From positions 5,394,001-5,458,000 of the forward strand of contig NSGV01000001.1 in the NCBI GenBank assembly GCA_002300355.1: DNA of 64,000 bases, given 5' to 3'. Positions 26,365 to 34,921 of this stretch are shown here, in pieces. A program made the translations under genes and the position numbers. Position 1 is the first letter of the stretch, and each line of letters opens with the position of its first letter. The notes beneath the pieces were generated by a model that had not been told where the DNA came from, ran no database searches, and saw nothing but the letters and a program-made list of their open reading frames with translations. Origin of the DNA: Streptomyces sp. TLI_235. GTDB lineage: Bacteria > Actinomycetota > Actinomycetes > Streptomycetales > Streptomycetaceae.

Positions 26365-27562
26365 ACCGTTCCTCGCGCCACTCGCCGCCCTCCAGCACCT
26401 CGGCGAGGTGCCGCACCGCGTCGAAGACGTCGGTGCGGGAGAGGTAGAGCGGGGTGAAGCCGAAGCGCATCAGATCCGGTGCGCGGAAGTCGCCGATCAC
26501 CCCGCGGGCGATCAGCGCCTGCATCACCGCGTACCCGTCCGGGTGCCGCAGCGAGACGTGGCTGCCGCGCCGGGCGTGCTCGCGCGGGGTGACGGACTCC
26601 AGCCCGAGCGGCTCCACCAGCTCCAGGAACAGGTCGGTGAGCGCCAGCGAGGTGGCCCGCACCTGCGTCAGGTCGGCCTTCTCCCAGACGTCCAGGGCGG
26701 CGTCCAGCCCGGCCAGGCCGAGCAGCGGCGGGGTGCCGGTCAGGAAGCGGCCGATGCCCTCGGTCGGCGCGTACCCGGGCTCGAAGGCGAACGGCCGGGC
26801 GTGGCCGAACCAGCCGCTCAACGGCTGTGCGGCCGCGGCGTGGTGGCGCTGCGCCGCGTACAGGAAGGCGGGGGCGCCGGGGCCGCCGTTGAGGTACTTG
26901 TAGCCGCAGCCGACGGCGAAGTCGACGCCGCAGGCGTCGAGTTCGATCGGCAGCGCGCCTGCGGTGTGGCACAGGTCCCAGACCATCAGGGCGCCGGCGG
27001 CGTGCACCTGCTCGGTGATCGCGGCCATGTCGAGCAGTTCGCCGGTGCGGTAGTCGACGTGCGAGAGGACGACCACGGCGGTGTCCCCGTCGAGGTGCGC
27101 GGCGAGGTCGGCGGCCTGCGGCAGCAGCACGGTGCGGGCGCCGTCGAAGAGGCCGGTGACGCCCTCGGTGATGTAGAGGTCGGTCGGGAAGGCGGCGTGC
27201 TCGGCGAGCAGGGTGTGCCGGCCGGGGCGAAGCCGCAGCGCCGCGCCGAGCACCTTGAACAGGTTGACGGAGGTGGAGTCGCAGACCACCACCTGGCCCG
27301 GGGCCGCGCCGAGCATCGGCGACAGCCGTGCGCCGAGCCGGTGCGGCAGCTCGAACCAGCCGGCCTCGTTCCAGCTGCGGATCAGGCCGCGGCCCCACTC
27401 CTGCTCGACCATGCCGGCGACCCGGGCGGCGGTGCCCCTCGGCAGCGCGCCGAGCGAGTTGCCGTCCAGGTACAGCACGCCCTCGGGCAGGGCGAACTCG
27501 CCGCGGAGCGCGGCCAGCGGATCGGCGGCGTCGAGCGCCGCGCACTCCTCGCGGGTGGTCAC
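26339..27562 (-). CDS. kynU: kynureninase
   Basis: PLP enzyme cleaving L-kynurenine to anthranilate and alanine. The 407-residue protein shows LYLDGNSLGALPRGT, WGRGLIRSWNEAGW, VVCDSTSVNLFKVLGAAL, LSHVDYRTGELLDM, WDLCHTAGALPIEL and the PLP-lysine region GCGYKYLNGGPGAPAF. GTG start at 27562 overlaps the tryptophan dioxygenase stop (GTGA), so both are translationally coupled in the tryptophan-to-anthranilate route; no kynurenine formamidase is present beside them. Its 3' end overlaps the TIR-protein gene on the other strand. Confidence 0.95.
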   Translation of the reverse strand: MTTREECAALDAADPLAALRGEFALPEGVLYLDGNSLGALPRGTAARVAGMVEQEWGRGLIRSWNEAGWFELPHRLGARLSPMLGAAPGQVVVCDSTSVNLFKVLGAALRLRPGRHTLLAEHAAFPTDLYITEGVTGLFDGARTVLLPQAADLAAHLDGDTAVVVLSHVDYRTGELLDMAAITEQVHAAGALMVWDLCHTAGALPIELDACGVDFAVGCGYKYLNGGPGAPAFLYAAQRHHAAAAQPLSGWFGHARPFAFEPGYAPTEGIGRFLTGTPPLLGLAGLDAALDVWEKADLTQVRATSLALTDLFLELVEPLGLESVTPREHARRGSHVSLRHPDGYAVMQALIARGVIGDFRAPDLMRFGFTPLYLSRTDVFDAVRHLAEVLEGGEWREERFSRRGAVT

Positions 27563-28389
27563 AGCTCGTTCCTCACGGTCCACAGCTCGGGGAAGACGTC
27601 CTGGTCGGCGGACTGCTTCAGCCAGGTCATGCCGCTGGAGCCGCCGGTGCCGGGCTTGGCGCCCATCGTCCGCTTGACCGAGGAGAGGTGGCGCTGGCGC
27701 CAGCGGGTGACCCGCTCGGCGGTGTCCAGCAGCGCCTCGCCGAGGCGGGCGAGCTCCGCCAGCTCCGGGGCGGTGTAGACCTGCCGCCAGGCCTGCTCGA
27801 CCGCGGTGCTCGGCCGGTGCCGGCCGGTGGTCGGCTCGTGCGGCACGTCCACGCCGCGGCGGGCCAGCAGGGCCAGGGCGTCGTCGTACAGGCTGGGGCC
27901 GTTCAGCGCCTCGGTGAGGTCGGCGTGCACGGCGGGGGAGTCCTCGTACATCCGCAGCAGCGAGGCGGCCTTGTTGCCGAGCAGGAACTCCAGCCGCAGG
28001 AAGGCCGCGGACTGGAAGCCGGAGGCCTCGCCGAGCACCTCGCGGAAGGAGTTGAACTCGGCGGGCGTCATGGTGGCCAGCAGGTCCCAGGAGCTCACCA
28101 GCACGTCCTGCACGTGCGTGCCGCGGCGCAGCGCGGCGAGCGCCTCGGTGAGGTCGTTCTCGCGCAGGGCGTGCTGGGCGCCGACCCACTCGCGGTGCAG
28201 CAGGTCGAAGAGCAGCTCCATCACCTGGGTGGCGACGATGAAGGTGTACTCGGCCGGGACCTTGCTGCGCGGCTGCTGGAGGCTGTGCAGCACGTCCAGC
28301 ATGGCGTAGCGCGCGTACGGGGTGCCGTTGCCGGGCTCCCCCTCGGGCGCGAAGGCGAGATTCGGCCGCTCGACGGTGTCCCCGCCCAT
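27559..28389 (-). CDS. tryptophan 2,3-dioxygenase
   Basis: Haem enzyme opening the indole ring of L-tryptophan to N-formylkynurenine, first step of the kynurenine pathway. The 276-residue protein carries EYTFIVATQVMELLFDLLHREW, SSWDLLATMTPAEFNSFREVLGEASGFQS and the C-terminal TMGAKPGTGGSSGMTWL, all conserved in this family. AGGAGG lies seven bases before the ATG at 28389. First gene of a two-gene unit with kynU and divergent from an Lrp regulator, an arrangement like the KynR-controlled kyn genes of Pseudomonas. Confidence 0.95.
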   Translation of the reverse strand: MGGDTVERPNLAFAPEGEPGNGTPYARYAMLDVLHSLQQPRSKVPAEYTFIVATQVMELLFDLLHREWVGAQHALRENDLTEALAALRRGTHVQDVLVSSWDLLATMTPAEFNSFREVLGEASGFQSAAFLRLEFLLGNKAASLLRMYEDSPAVHADLTEALNGPSLYDDALALLARRGVDVPHEPTTGRHRPSTAVEQAWRQVYTAPELAELARLGEALLDTAERVTRWRQRHLSSVKRTMGAKPGTGGSSGMTWLKQSADQDVFPELWTVRNEL

Positions 28390-28510
28390 GGCACTCCTCC
28401 TAGTTTGTTCTGATCTGTCCCACTCCCATCGTGGGGGCCACCATTGTGCGGCGGCACCCGTTCCGTCTTGAATGGGCGGCGGGCAGCGAAAGCGTGCCCT
28501 GGCTTCACGA

Positions 28511-28526
28511 CCGAAAGGTCTTTCGG
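28511..28526. promoter_or_regulatory. CCGAAAG-GT-CTTTCGG operator in kyn/Lrp divergent promoter
   Basis: A perfect 7+7 bp dyad lies 122 bases from the dioxygenase start and 43 from the Lrp start, suitable for binding by the divergent Lrp/AsnC protein. Confidence 0.6.
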
Positions 28527-28568
28527 CCGTATCGCTTTTCGAACGCAAACCCGACCCCGGGAGTCGCC

Positions 28569-29003
28569 TTGGACGCCGTCGACCGGCTGCTGCTCGCCGA
28601 ACTCCAGGCCGACGCCCGGCTCTCCTACAACGAGCTCTCCCGACGGGTGAAACTCTCCGCCCCGGCCGTCGCCGAACGGGTCCGCCGCCTGGAGGCCGAC
28701 GGGGTGATCACCGGCTACCACGCCCACGTCGACCCCGCCCGGGCCGGCCTCAATGTGACGGCCCTGGTCACCATGCAGTGCTACGGCCCGCACTGCGTGC
28801 TCCGCGACCCCGAGGTGGCCCGCTGGCCCGAGGTCTTCCAGCTGCACCGGGTCACCGGCGGCGCCTGCTGCACCCTGCTGGTCGGGGTGCCCGGCATGGT
28901 CGCCTTCGAGCAGCTCATCGACCGGCTCGCCGCCTACGGCCAGCCCGCCAGCTCGATGATCCTCTCCAGCCCGGTGCCGTGGCGCCCGGTGGTCGCGCCC
29001 TGA
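28569..29003 (+). CDS. Lrp/AsnC-family regulator, probable kyn-operon regulator
   Basis: A 144-residue regulator: AsnC-type helix-turn-helix (LDAVDRLLLAELQADARLSY, SYNELSRRVKLSAPAVAERVRRLEADGVI), then a RAM ligand domain. TTG at 28569 with GGGAG upstream gives the canonical family start; the open frame upstream has no such match. The ligand domain is rich in cysteine (QCYGPHC, GGACCTLLVG), unusual for the family. Its divergent position to tryptophan dioxygenase and kynureninase suggests it senses tryptophan or kynurenine, as Pseudomonas KynR does. Confidence 0.87.
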   Translation: MDAVDRLLLAELQADARLSYNELSRRVKLSAPAVAERVRRLEADGVITGYHAHVDPARAGLNVTALVTMQCYGPHCVLRDPEVARWPEVFQLHRVTGGACCTLLVGVPGMVAFEQLIDRLAAYGQPASSMILSSPVPWRPVVAP

Positions 29004-29081
29004 TCGCCCCCGCCGGCGCATAGGCTGCTCTGCGGACGCCCGGGAACCTGCGGGCGCGGGCGAGAGGACGGCGGGGCCGCG

Positions 29082-30344
29082 ATGGAGCTGATCGACCGGG
29101 CGAAGGTGGCCGAACTGGCCGGGGAGCGGCTGGACTTCCGCTTCAAGGCGATCCCCGCCGAAGCCTGGGGGCTGACCGTCGCCGAGTACCTCGCCACCGG
29201 CCCCGCCCTGGACGGCCTCGGCACCCCGCTGCTCACCCTGGACGCGTCCGCCGTCGACCACAACCTGCGCACCATGGCCGCCTGGTGCGAGCAGGCCGGT
29301 GTCGGCCTGGCCCCGCACGGCAAGACCTCGATGGCCCCCGCCCTGTGGCAGCGCCACCTGGACGCCGGCGCCCGCGCCATCACCCTGGCCAACCTGCCGC
29401 AGCTGCGGGTCGGCCGGGCGTTCGGCCTGCGCCGCATCCACCTGGCCAACACCCTGCTCGACCCGGCCGGCCTGCGCTGGCTCTCCGCCGAACTCGCCGC
29501 CGACCCGGAGTTCCGCTTCGCGAGCTGGGTCGACTCCACCCGCGCGGTCGCCCTGATGTCGGAGGCGCTGCGCGGTGCCCCCGCCCCGGTCGACGTCTGC
29601 GTGGAGCTCGGCGCCCCCGGCGGCCGGACGGGCTGCCGCACCCTGCCGGAGGCGGTCGAGGTGGCCCGCGCGGTGCACGCCGCGCCGGGCCTGCGGCTGG
29701 CCGGCGTCAGCGGCTACGAGGGCCCGCTCGGCCCGGACGCCTCCCCGGCCTCGGTGGCCGCCGTGACCGGCTACCTGCGCACGGCGGCCGAGCTGTACCG
29801 GCAGCTGGCCGGCGAGGGCCTCTTCGACGAGGTCGACGAGGTCTGGGTGACGGCCGGCGGCAGCGCCTTCTTCGACACCGTCGCCGAGGAGCTCGCCCCG
29901 CTGGCGGACGCCCGCACCAGCGTCGTGGTCCGGGCCGGCGCCTATCTCGCCCACGACGACGGCTTCTACCGCGGCATCTCGCCGTTCGGCCGTGGCGCGG
30001 GGGAGCCGCTGCGGGCGGCCCTGCACGGCTGGGCCCGGGTGGTGTCCGCCCCGGAGCCGGGGCTGGCCCTGCTGGACGCCGGCAAGCGCGACCTGCCGGT
30101 CGACCTCGGCCTGCCCGTCCCGCAGCGGGTCCGCGGTGGCAAGCCGCTGGCCGGCGCCACCGTGAGCGCCCTCAACGACCAGCACACCTACCTGCGGGAC
30201 GCCGAGGTCGTGGTGGGCGACGTCGTCCGCCTCGGTGTCTCCCACCCGTGCACGGCCTTCGACCGGTGGACCCTGATCCCCGTCCTCGACGACGCGGACG
30301 CCGACCACCCCCGCGTCGTCGACCTGGTCCGGACGTTCTTCTGA
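29082..30344 (+). CDS. fold-type III PLP amino-acid deaminase / D-threonine-aldolase-like enzyme
   Basis: A 420-residue PLP enzyme with an alanine-racemase-type barrel. PLP lysine is in GLAPHGKTSMAP; phosphate and ring contacts in VSGYEG and WVTAGGSAFFDTV. The C-terminal part has the metal-site pattern of D-serine dehydratase/D-threonine aldolase relatives: SALNDQHTYL and SHPCTAFDRW, with His and Cys as likely metal ligands. Predicted substrate is a D-hydroxy amino acid, inferred from family only. It follows the Lrp gene by 78 bases on the same strand and could be a second target of it. Confidence 0.85.
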   Translation: MELIDRAKVAELAGERLDFRFKAIPAEAWGLTVAEYLATGPALDGLGTPLLTLDASAVDHNLRTMAAWCEQAGVGLAPHGKTSMAPALWQRHLDAGARAITLANLPQLRVGRAFGLRRIHLANTLLDPAGLRWLSAELAADPEFRFASWVDSTRAVALMSEALRGAPAPVDVCVELGAPGGRTGCRTLPEAVEVARAVHAAPGLRLAGVSGYEGPLGPDASPASVAAVTGYLRTAAELYRQLAGEGLFDEVDEVWVTAGGSAFFDTVAEELAPLADARTSVVVRAGAYLAHDDGFYRGISPFGRGAGEPLRAALHGWARVVSAPEPGLALLDAGKRDLPVDLGLPVPQRVRGGKPLAGATVSALNDQHTYLRDAEVVVGDVVRLGVSHPCTAFDRWTLIPVLDDADADHPRVVDLVRTFF

Positions 30345-30385
30345 CCCGTGCCGCGCCCGCTGGCGGCCCGTCCGTCCCGGCGGCG

Positions 30386-31051
30386 TCAGCCGAGCAGGAC
30401 GCCCTGGTTGGAGGGCTGGAGGGTGCCGACGGTGAAGCCGACCTTGGCGACGGGGAACTGGACGACCGGCTTGCCGTCGCTGCCGAGCACGGTGGCGGTC
30501 AGCTGGGTGGTCTCGTCCGGCGGGGTGACGACCAGGCCGGCCAGCACGGCGCAGGAGGCGTCGGCCTTGTCGCAGCTGCTCCAGGAGAGCCCGGAGAAGG
30601 CGGTGGTGCCGGGCTTGAGGGTGACGGCGACCGGCGGGCCGGGCTTGGCGACCCGGTGGGTGGCGGTGTCCGTCCGGGAGTTGTCGGCCAGCAGCCCGCC
30701 GTAGCCGAGGTAGCCCTTGACGGTGCAGGCACGGCTGCCCTTGTTGGTGAGCATCACCATGGCCCGGCCGGCGTCCTGGATCTGCACGTCGGCCTTGAGG
30801 TCGGCGGTGTGGCAGCGGTCCGTGCCGGCCCGGGCGGTGGTGCCGCCGCTGCCCGCCGCCGAGCCGGGGCCGGACGTCCCGGTGGTCGCCGCACCCGCGG
30901 TGCCGGTGGAGGCGGTGGCGGCCGTGGGGGCCGCGGTGCCGGCACCGGCCGCGGTGGTGCCGTCGTCGCAGGCGGTGGCGCCGAGGGCGAGTGCGAGGAC
31001 GGCGGCGGCCGCCGCCGCGGCCCGGGCCGGGGTGGTCGGGCGGTGCTTCAC
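30386..31051 (-). CDS. DUF4232 lipoprotein
   Basis: Exported 221-residue protein. A lipoprotein-like signal peptide ends at cysteine 27 (LALALGATACDD), followed by a Ala/Thr/Gly-rich spacer of about 45 residues and a DUF4232 domain with DRCHTADLKADVQIQDAGRA, CTVKGYLGYGGL and SSCDKADASCAVL. Cysteines probably pair outside the cell. GTG at 31051 with AGGAG five bases upstream. Function unknown; such domains are common on the surface of streptomycetes. Confidence 0.85.
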   Translation of the reverse strand: MKHRPTTPARAAAAAAAVLALALGATACDDGTTAAGAGTAAPTAATASTGTAGAATTGTSGPGSAAGSGGTTARAGTDRCHTADLKADVQIQDAGRAMVMLTNKGSRACTVKGYLGYGGLLADNSRTDTATHRVAKPGPPVAVTLKPGTTAFSGLSWSSCDKADASCAVLAGLVVTPPDETTQLTATVLGSDGKPVVQFPVAKVGFTVGTLQPSNQGVLLG

Positions 31052-31176
31052 GGGTGCTCCTGGGGGTTGCCGTTCACGGGTGTCGGGCGTGATCACGTCC
31101 GGCACCGGCAGCCCGGTTCTGTGCGGCGTGTCCCGGCTGCGTAACGGCGGCCCCGGGCGGGCGTTGCGGCGGCCGG

Positions 31177-31488
31177 TCAGCGCAGCCGCACGGTGACGCC
31201 GCCCTGCTTCAGGACGTCCAGCACGGCCTCGAAGTAGCTGCACTCGCGGCCGGCGAGCAGGATCCGGCGGTCCAGGCGGCAGGCGGCGAGCGCGGAGGCG
31301 TGCCAGACCAGCACGAACGGCGGTTCGGGGCCGTAGCCGCCGCGCAGGCAGTCCGCGAGCGCGTCCAGGTTGCTGCCGTAGTAGCCGTCCGGCGGGCGGA
31401 GGGCCGCGCCCAGTGCGCCGAACAGGGCGCGTTCGTCGGTGATCTCCGTCCCGTCGAGGTGGAACACGGGTGTGGCCGGCGCGGACAT
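31177..31488 (-). CDS. barstar-family protein (orphan ribonuclease inhibitor-like)
   Basis: A 103-residue cytoplasmic protein with the barstar layout: FHLDGTEITDERALFGALGAAL, DGYYGSNLDALADCLRGG (the region that plugs the barnase active site, including the YGxNLDAL core) and FEAVLDVLKQGGVTVRL. Barstars inhibit barnase-type RNases. No ribonuclease or polymorphic-toxin gene lies nearby, so it is either a stray immunity gene or has a different partner. ATG at 31488 with GAGGAG upstream. Confidence 0.85.
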   Translation of the reverse strand: MSAPATPVFHLDGTEITDERALFGALGAALRPPDGYYGSNLDALADCLRGGYGPEPPFVLVWHASALAACRLDRRILLAGRECSYFEAVLDVLKQGGVTVRLR

Positions 31489-31592
31489 GGCGCTCCTCGG
31501 TGGTTCGCCCGGATGGCGGTCCCGGGTCGAGCGGCCTCGGCCCGTGGGCTGGGATGGAGAGGACGTGCCGCCATCGACCCAGGGGCCCCATC

Positions 31593-32156
31593 ATGACCAG
31601 TCTGCACCGCAAGGACCTCGGCCTGTTCGTCCTGCGCGCCGCCGTGGGCGGGGTGATGTTCGCGCACGGCGCGCAGAAACTCTTCGGATGGTTCGGCGGG
31701 GGAGGGATCGAGGGCACCGCCCAGGCCATGGAGCACATGGGCTACGAGCCGGGCCGGCCGAACGCGATCGCCTCCGGTCTGGGCGAGGCGGGCGGCGGCG
31801 CGGCGCTCGTGCTGGGCCTCGCGACGCCGGTGGCCGGATCGGTGGTGGCGGGCACGATGGCCGGGGCCATCGCGGTGCACGCGCCCGCCGGGTTCTTCGC
31901 GATGGGCGGCGGCTTCGAGTACCCGGCGCTGCTCGGCACCTGCGGGCTGGCCCTGGGCATCTCCGGGGCGGGCCGCTACTCGCTGGACCACGCGCTCGGC
32001 CATGCGCTGGACCGCCCGTGGATCGGGCTGCTGGCGTTCGGCGCCAGCGCGGTCGGCGCGGCGGCCGTGGTGACCCGACGCCAGGACACCGTGCAGCGCC
32101 GGGAGATCCGGGAGATCGAGCAGGCCGCCATGCAGGAGGGCGCGGGCCTGTCCTGA
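31593..32156 (+). CDS. DoxX-family membrane protein
   Basis: A 187-residue membrane protein with four hydrophobic helices. LGLFVLRAAVGGVMFAHGAQKLFGWFGGGG is the DoxX signature, followed by AIASGLGEAGGGAALVLGLATP. DoxX proteins are tied to membrane oxidoreductase complexes or thiosulfate/redox stress, but the activity of this one is open. ATG at 31593 with AGGGG upstream; upstream in-frame codons lack a ribosome site. Confidence 0.88.
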   Translation: MTSLHRKDLGLFVLRAAVGGVMFAHGAQKLFGWFGGGGIEGTAQAMEHMGYEPGRPNAIASGLGEAGGGAALVLGLATPVAGSVVAGTMAGAIAVHAPAGFFAMGGGFEYPALLGTCGLALGISGAGRYSLDHALGHALDRPWIGLLAFGASAVGAAAVVTRRQDTVQRREIREIEQAAMQEGAGLS

Positions 32157-32225
32157 CCGGGCCGGTGCCGCAGGCACCCCGCCCGCACGATCCCCGTCCG
32201 GCGTCGTTCCCCCAGGAGCAAGACC

Positions 32226-32741
32226 ATGAACCTCCAGATCCGTTCCGCAGCCGTGCTGGGTGCCGCCGTGGTGCTGGGCGGTGCCGCACTGACCGGGTGC
32301 TCGTCGGACTCCTCGCCGTCCTCGGTCGCCTCCTCGGCGGCCGCCGCGATCGAGTCGAAGGCCTCCGAGCTGGCGTCGTCCGCGGGCGGCCTGGCCTCCT
32401 CGGCGGCGTCCGCGGTGGCGTCGGCGGAGGCGGCGGCCTCCTCGGCGGTCGCCGACATCACCGGTGGGCTGGACGCCACCGCGGACGTCAAGCTCGGCAC
32501 CCCGGTGACCTCCTCGGACGGCAAGCTGGAGCTACCCATCACCGTTTCCAATACGCAGAGCGACCCGCAGAAGTACGTCGTGCAAATCGACTTCCAGGAC
32601 TCCAGCGGCAACCGGCTGGACACCGTGGCGGTGACCGTGCCGGATGTCCCCGCGGGCGGAACGGCGCAGGCCACGGCCCAGAGCAACCGGGCGCTGACCG
32701 GTCAGGTCAAGGCGACGGTGGCCCGGGCGCTGCGCTACTGA
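32226..32741 (+). CDS. lipoprotein with Ala/Ser-rich linker and FxLYD-like domain
   Basis: A 171-residue lipoprotein: lipobox GGAALTGCSSDSS with cysteine 25, then an extended alanine/serine segment (about residues 32-85) of coiled-coil-like periodicity, then a beta-rich domain (LELPITVSNTQSDPQKYVVQ, DFQDSSGNRLDTVAVTVPDVPAG) like FxLYD domains. GGAGCAAGACC precedes the ATG. Function unknown. It sits 69 bases after DoxX and may be in its transcript. Confidence 0.8.
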   Translation: MNLQIRSAAVLGAAVVLGGAALTGCSSDSSPSSVASSAAAAIESKASELASSAGGLASSAASAVASAEAAASSAVADITGGLDATADVKLGTPVTSSDGKLELPITVSNTQSDPQKYVVQIDFQDSSGNRLDTVAVTVPDVPAGGTAQATAQSNRALTGQVKATVARALRY

Positions 32742-32791
32742 GGCGCACCCGAACGGAACCTTAAGGGCACCTCAAGTGCCGTGGACGGCTC

Positions 32792-32818
32792 TTGACGGGA
32801 CGTTTGGTCTAGTCCATT
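32792..32818 (+). promoter_or_regulatory. chitinase promoter with DasR-responsive element (dre)
   Basis: TTGACG (32792-32797) is a good -35 box. TTTGGTCTAGTCCATT (32803-32818) lies in the spacer and over the -10 region and matches the dre consensus A-C/T-TGGTCTAGACCA closely, with a one-base change in the right arm. DasR represses chitin genes until glucosamine-6-phosphate appears, so the chitinase is likely in that regulon. Confidence 0.82.
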
Positions 32819-33027
32819 TTTGTGGCCAGGTGCAGGGAGCCCCTGGACCGGTGCCGGCGGTTCGGGCCGCCGGCGCCGGTTCGGCGCGTCTCCCCGCAGC
32901 TGGTTCTTCTTCGTGTGCAGGCCCACGCTCGATTCCCCTGTCATGCCCCTGACCGTGGTGGTCCCACCCGCCGCGACACCCCCAGGAGCGCGGCGGGATC
33001 TCCCCCACAACCAGGAGTCACGCAGCC

Positions 33028-34830
33028 ATGCTTCGTTCCGTTCCGTCCCAGCCGCGGCCGAGCGGGCACCGCCGCCGCCGCGGCATGGGCCTCCTCGCCG
33101 CGGGCACCGCGGCCTCCCTGCTGCTCGGCGGCGCACTCGCCCTGACCGGCACCTCCGCCCAGGCCGCCCCCACCAACTCGACCGGCGCGCCCGCCACTTC
33201 GGGCGGCATCAAGGTCGCGTACTTCGACCAGTGGTCGATCTACGGCAACGCGTACTACCTGAAGACCGTTCAGGACACCGGCGTGGCCTCCAAGCTGGAC
33301 TACCTGATCTACGACTTCGCGAACATCGACCCGACCAACCTCACCTGTTTCCAGGCCACCAAGGCCGCTTCGCAGAACGAGGACGACCCGAACGCGGGCG
33401 ACGGCGCGGGCGACGCGTACGCCGACTACCAGAAGACCTTCGACGCGGCGACCAGCGTGGACGGCGTGGCCGACACCTGGAACCAGCCGCTGGTCGGCAA
33501 CTTCAACCAGCTGAAGAAGCTGAAGGCGAAGAACCCGAACCTCAAGGTGCTGCTGTCGATCGGCGGCTGGACCTACTCCAAGTACTTCTCCGACGTGGCC
33601 GCCAACGACGCCGCGCGCAAGAAGTTCGCCTCCTCCTGCGTCGACATGTTCATCAAGGGCAACCTGCCCGTGCAGGGCGGCTTCGGCGGCGCCGGCTCCG
33701 CGGCCGGTGTCTTCGACGGCTTCGACATCGACTGGGAGTACCCGGGCGGCGGCGGCCACACCGGCAACCACGCCTCGCCCAACGACAAGCAGAACTTCAC
33801 CCTGCTGATGGCCGAGCTGCGCTCCCAGCTCAACGCCCAGGGCGCGACCGACGGCAAGAGCTACGCGCTCTCCGCGGCGGTCGGCGCCGGCCAGGACAAG
33901 ATCAAGAACGTCGAGACCGACAAGCTCGGGCAGTACCTGACCTTCCTCGACGTCATGACCTACGACATGCACGGCGCGTGGGACAAGACCGGCCCGACCA
34001 ACCACCAGGCACCGATCTACACCAACCCGAGCGACCCGATGACCCCCGTCCCGGGCGGCACCGGCAAGTACTCGATCGACAACGCCATCAAGGCGTGGAC
34101 GGTCGGCGACCCGCAGTACGGCATCCCCGGCGGCTTCCCGGCCAAGAAGATCAACATGGGTGTGCCGTTCTACTACCGCGGGTGGACGGGCGTCCCGGCC
34201 GGCTCCAACCACGGCCTGTTCCAGAGCGCGACCGGCCCGGCCCCCGGCGCCGCCATGTCGGGCAACGTCGCCGGCATCCAGATGTACAAGGAGCTCAGCA
34301 GCTTCGTCGGCAACGCGGCCAACACCTACTGGGACGACGCCGCGAAGACCGCGTACTTCTACGACGGCACCACCTTCTGGACCGGTGAGAACACCAAGTC
34401 GATCCAGGCCAAGCTCGACTACGCGCACTGCAACGGCCTCGGCGGCTCCTTCGCCTTCTCGCTGTACGACCTGGGCACCCAGACGTCGCTCTTCGACTCG
34501 ATGGTGACCGCGACCAACGGCTCCGCCGCCTCCTGCCCGGCGCCGACCACCTCGCCGACCGCCTCCGCCTCGCCGAGTTCGTCGCCCAGCTCCTCGGCCT
34601 CGCCGTCCTCGTCCCCGTCGACCTCGCCGTCGACCTCCCCCTCCACCTCGGCCAGCCCGACCGGCGGCAGCTGCACCGCCCCGAGCTGGAACGCCGCCAC
34701 GGTCTACGCGACCGCCGGCGCCAAGGTCTCCTGGAAGGGCCACAACTACACCAACAAGTGGTGGACCCAGGGCGAGGACCCGACGCTCAGCGGCCAGTGG
34801 GGCGTCTGGGCCGACAACGGCGCCTGCTGA
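33028..34830 (+). CDS. secreted GH18 chitinase with C-terminal CBM5/12
   Basis: Exported 600-residue enzyme hydrolysing beta-1,4 bonds in chitin. A long signal peptide with HRRRRGMGLLAAG (possible Tat motif) ends at SAQAAP near residue 47. The GH18 barrel shows VLLSIGGWTYSKYFSD and the catalytic motif FDGFDIDWEYPGG with E237 as acid/base, plus DVMTYDMHGAWD. A Ser/Pro/Thr linker of about 45 residues of SPS and SPST repeats leads to a CBM5/12 chitin-binding module (WNAATVYATAGAKVSWKGHN, NKWWTQGEDP). The dre element upstream points to DasR control; a strong terminator follows. Confidence 0.95.
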   Translation: MLRSVPSQPRPSGHRRRRGMGLLAAGTAASLLLGGALALTGTSAQAAPTNSTGAPATSGGIKVAYFDQWSIYGNAYYLKTVQDTGVASKLDYLIYDFANIDPTNLTCFQATKAASQNEDDPNAGDGAGDAYADYQKTFDAATSVDGVADTWNQPLVGNFNQLKKLKAKNPNLKVLLSIGGWTYSKYFSDVAANDAARKKFASSCVDMFIKGNLPVQGGFGGAGSAAGVFDGFDIDWEYPGGGGHTGNHASPNDKQNFTLLMAELRSQLNAQGATDGKSYALSAAVGAGQDKIKNVETDKLGQYLTFLDVMTYDMHGAWDKTGPTNHQAPIYTNPSDPMTPVPGGTGKYSIDNAIKAWTVGDPQYGIPGGFPAKKINMGVPFYYRGWTGVPAGSNHGLFQSATGPAPGAAMSGNVAGIQMYKELSSFVGNAANTYWDDAAKTAYFYDGTTFWTGENTKSIQAKLDYAHCNGLGGSFAFSLYDLGTQTSLFDSMVTATNGSAASCPAPTTSPTASASPSSSPSSSASPSSSPSTSPSTSPSTSASPTGGSCTAPSWNAATVYATAGAKVSWKGHNYTNKWWTQGEDPTLSGQWGVWADNGAC

Positions 34831-34850
34831 CCGACCCGCACCGCAGGGAT

Positions 34851-34889
34851 GGGACTGCCCCGGACGGATCCTCCGTCCGGGGCAGTCCC
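34851..34889. terminator. hairpin terminator between chitinase and MarR gene
   Basis: A perfect 18-bp stem (34851-34868 with 34872-34889) with a 3-base loop between convergent genes. Confidence 0.88.
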
Positions 34890-34921
34890 CGTTCGTGCTT
34901 CGTCGCCGCGCGCCGGTCGGG

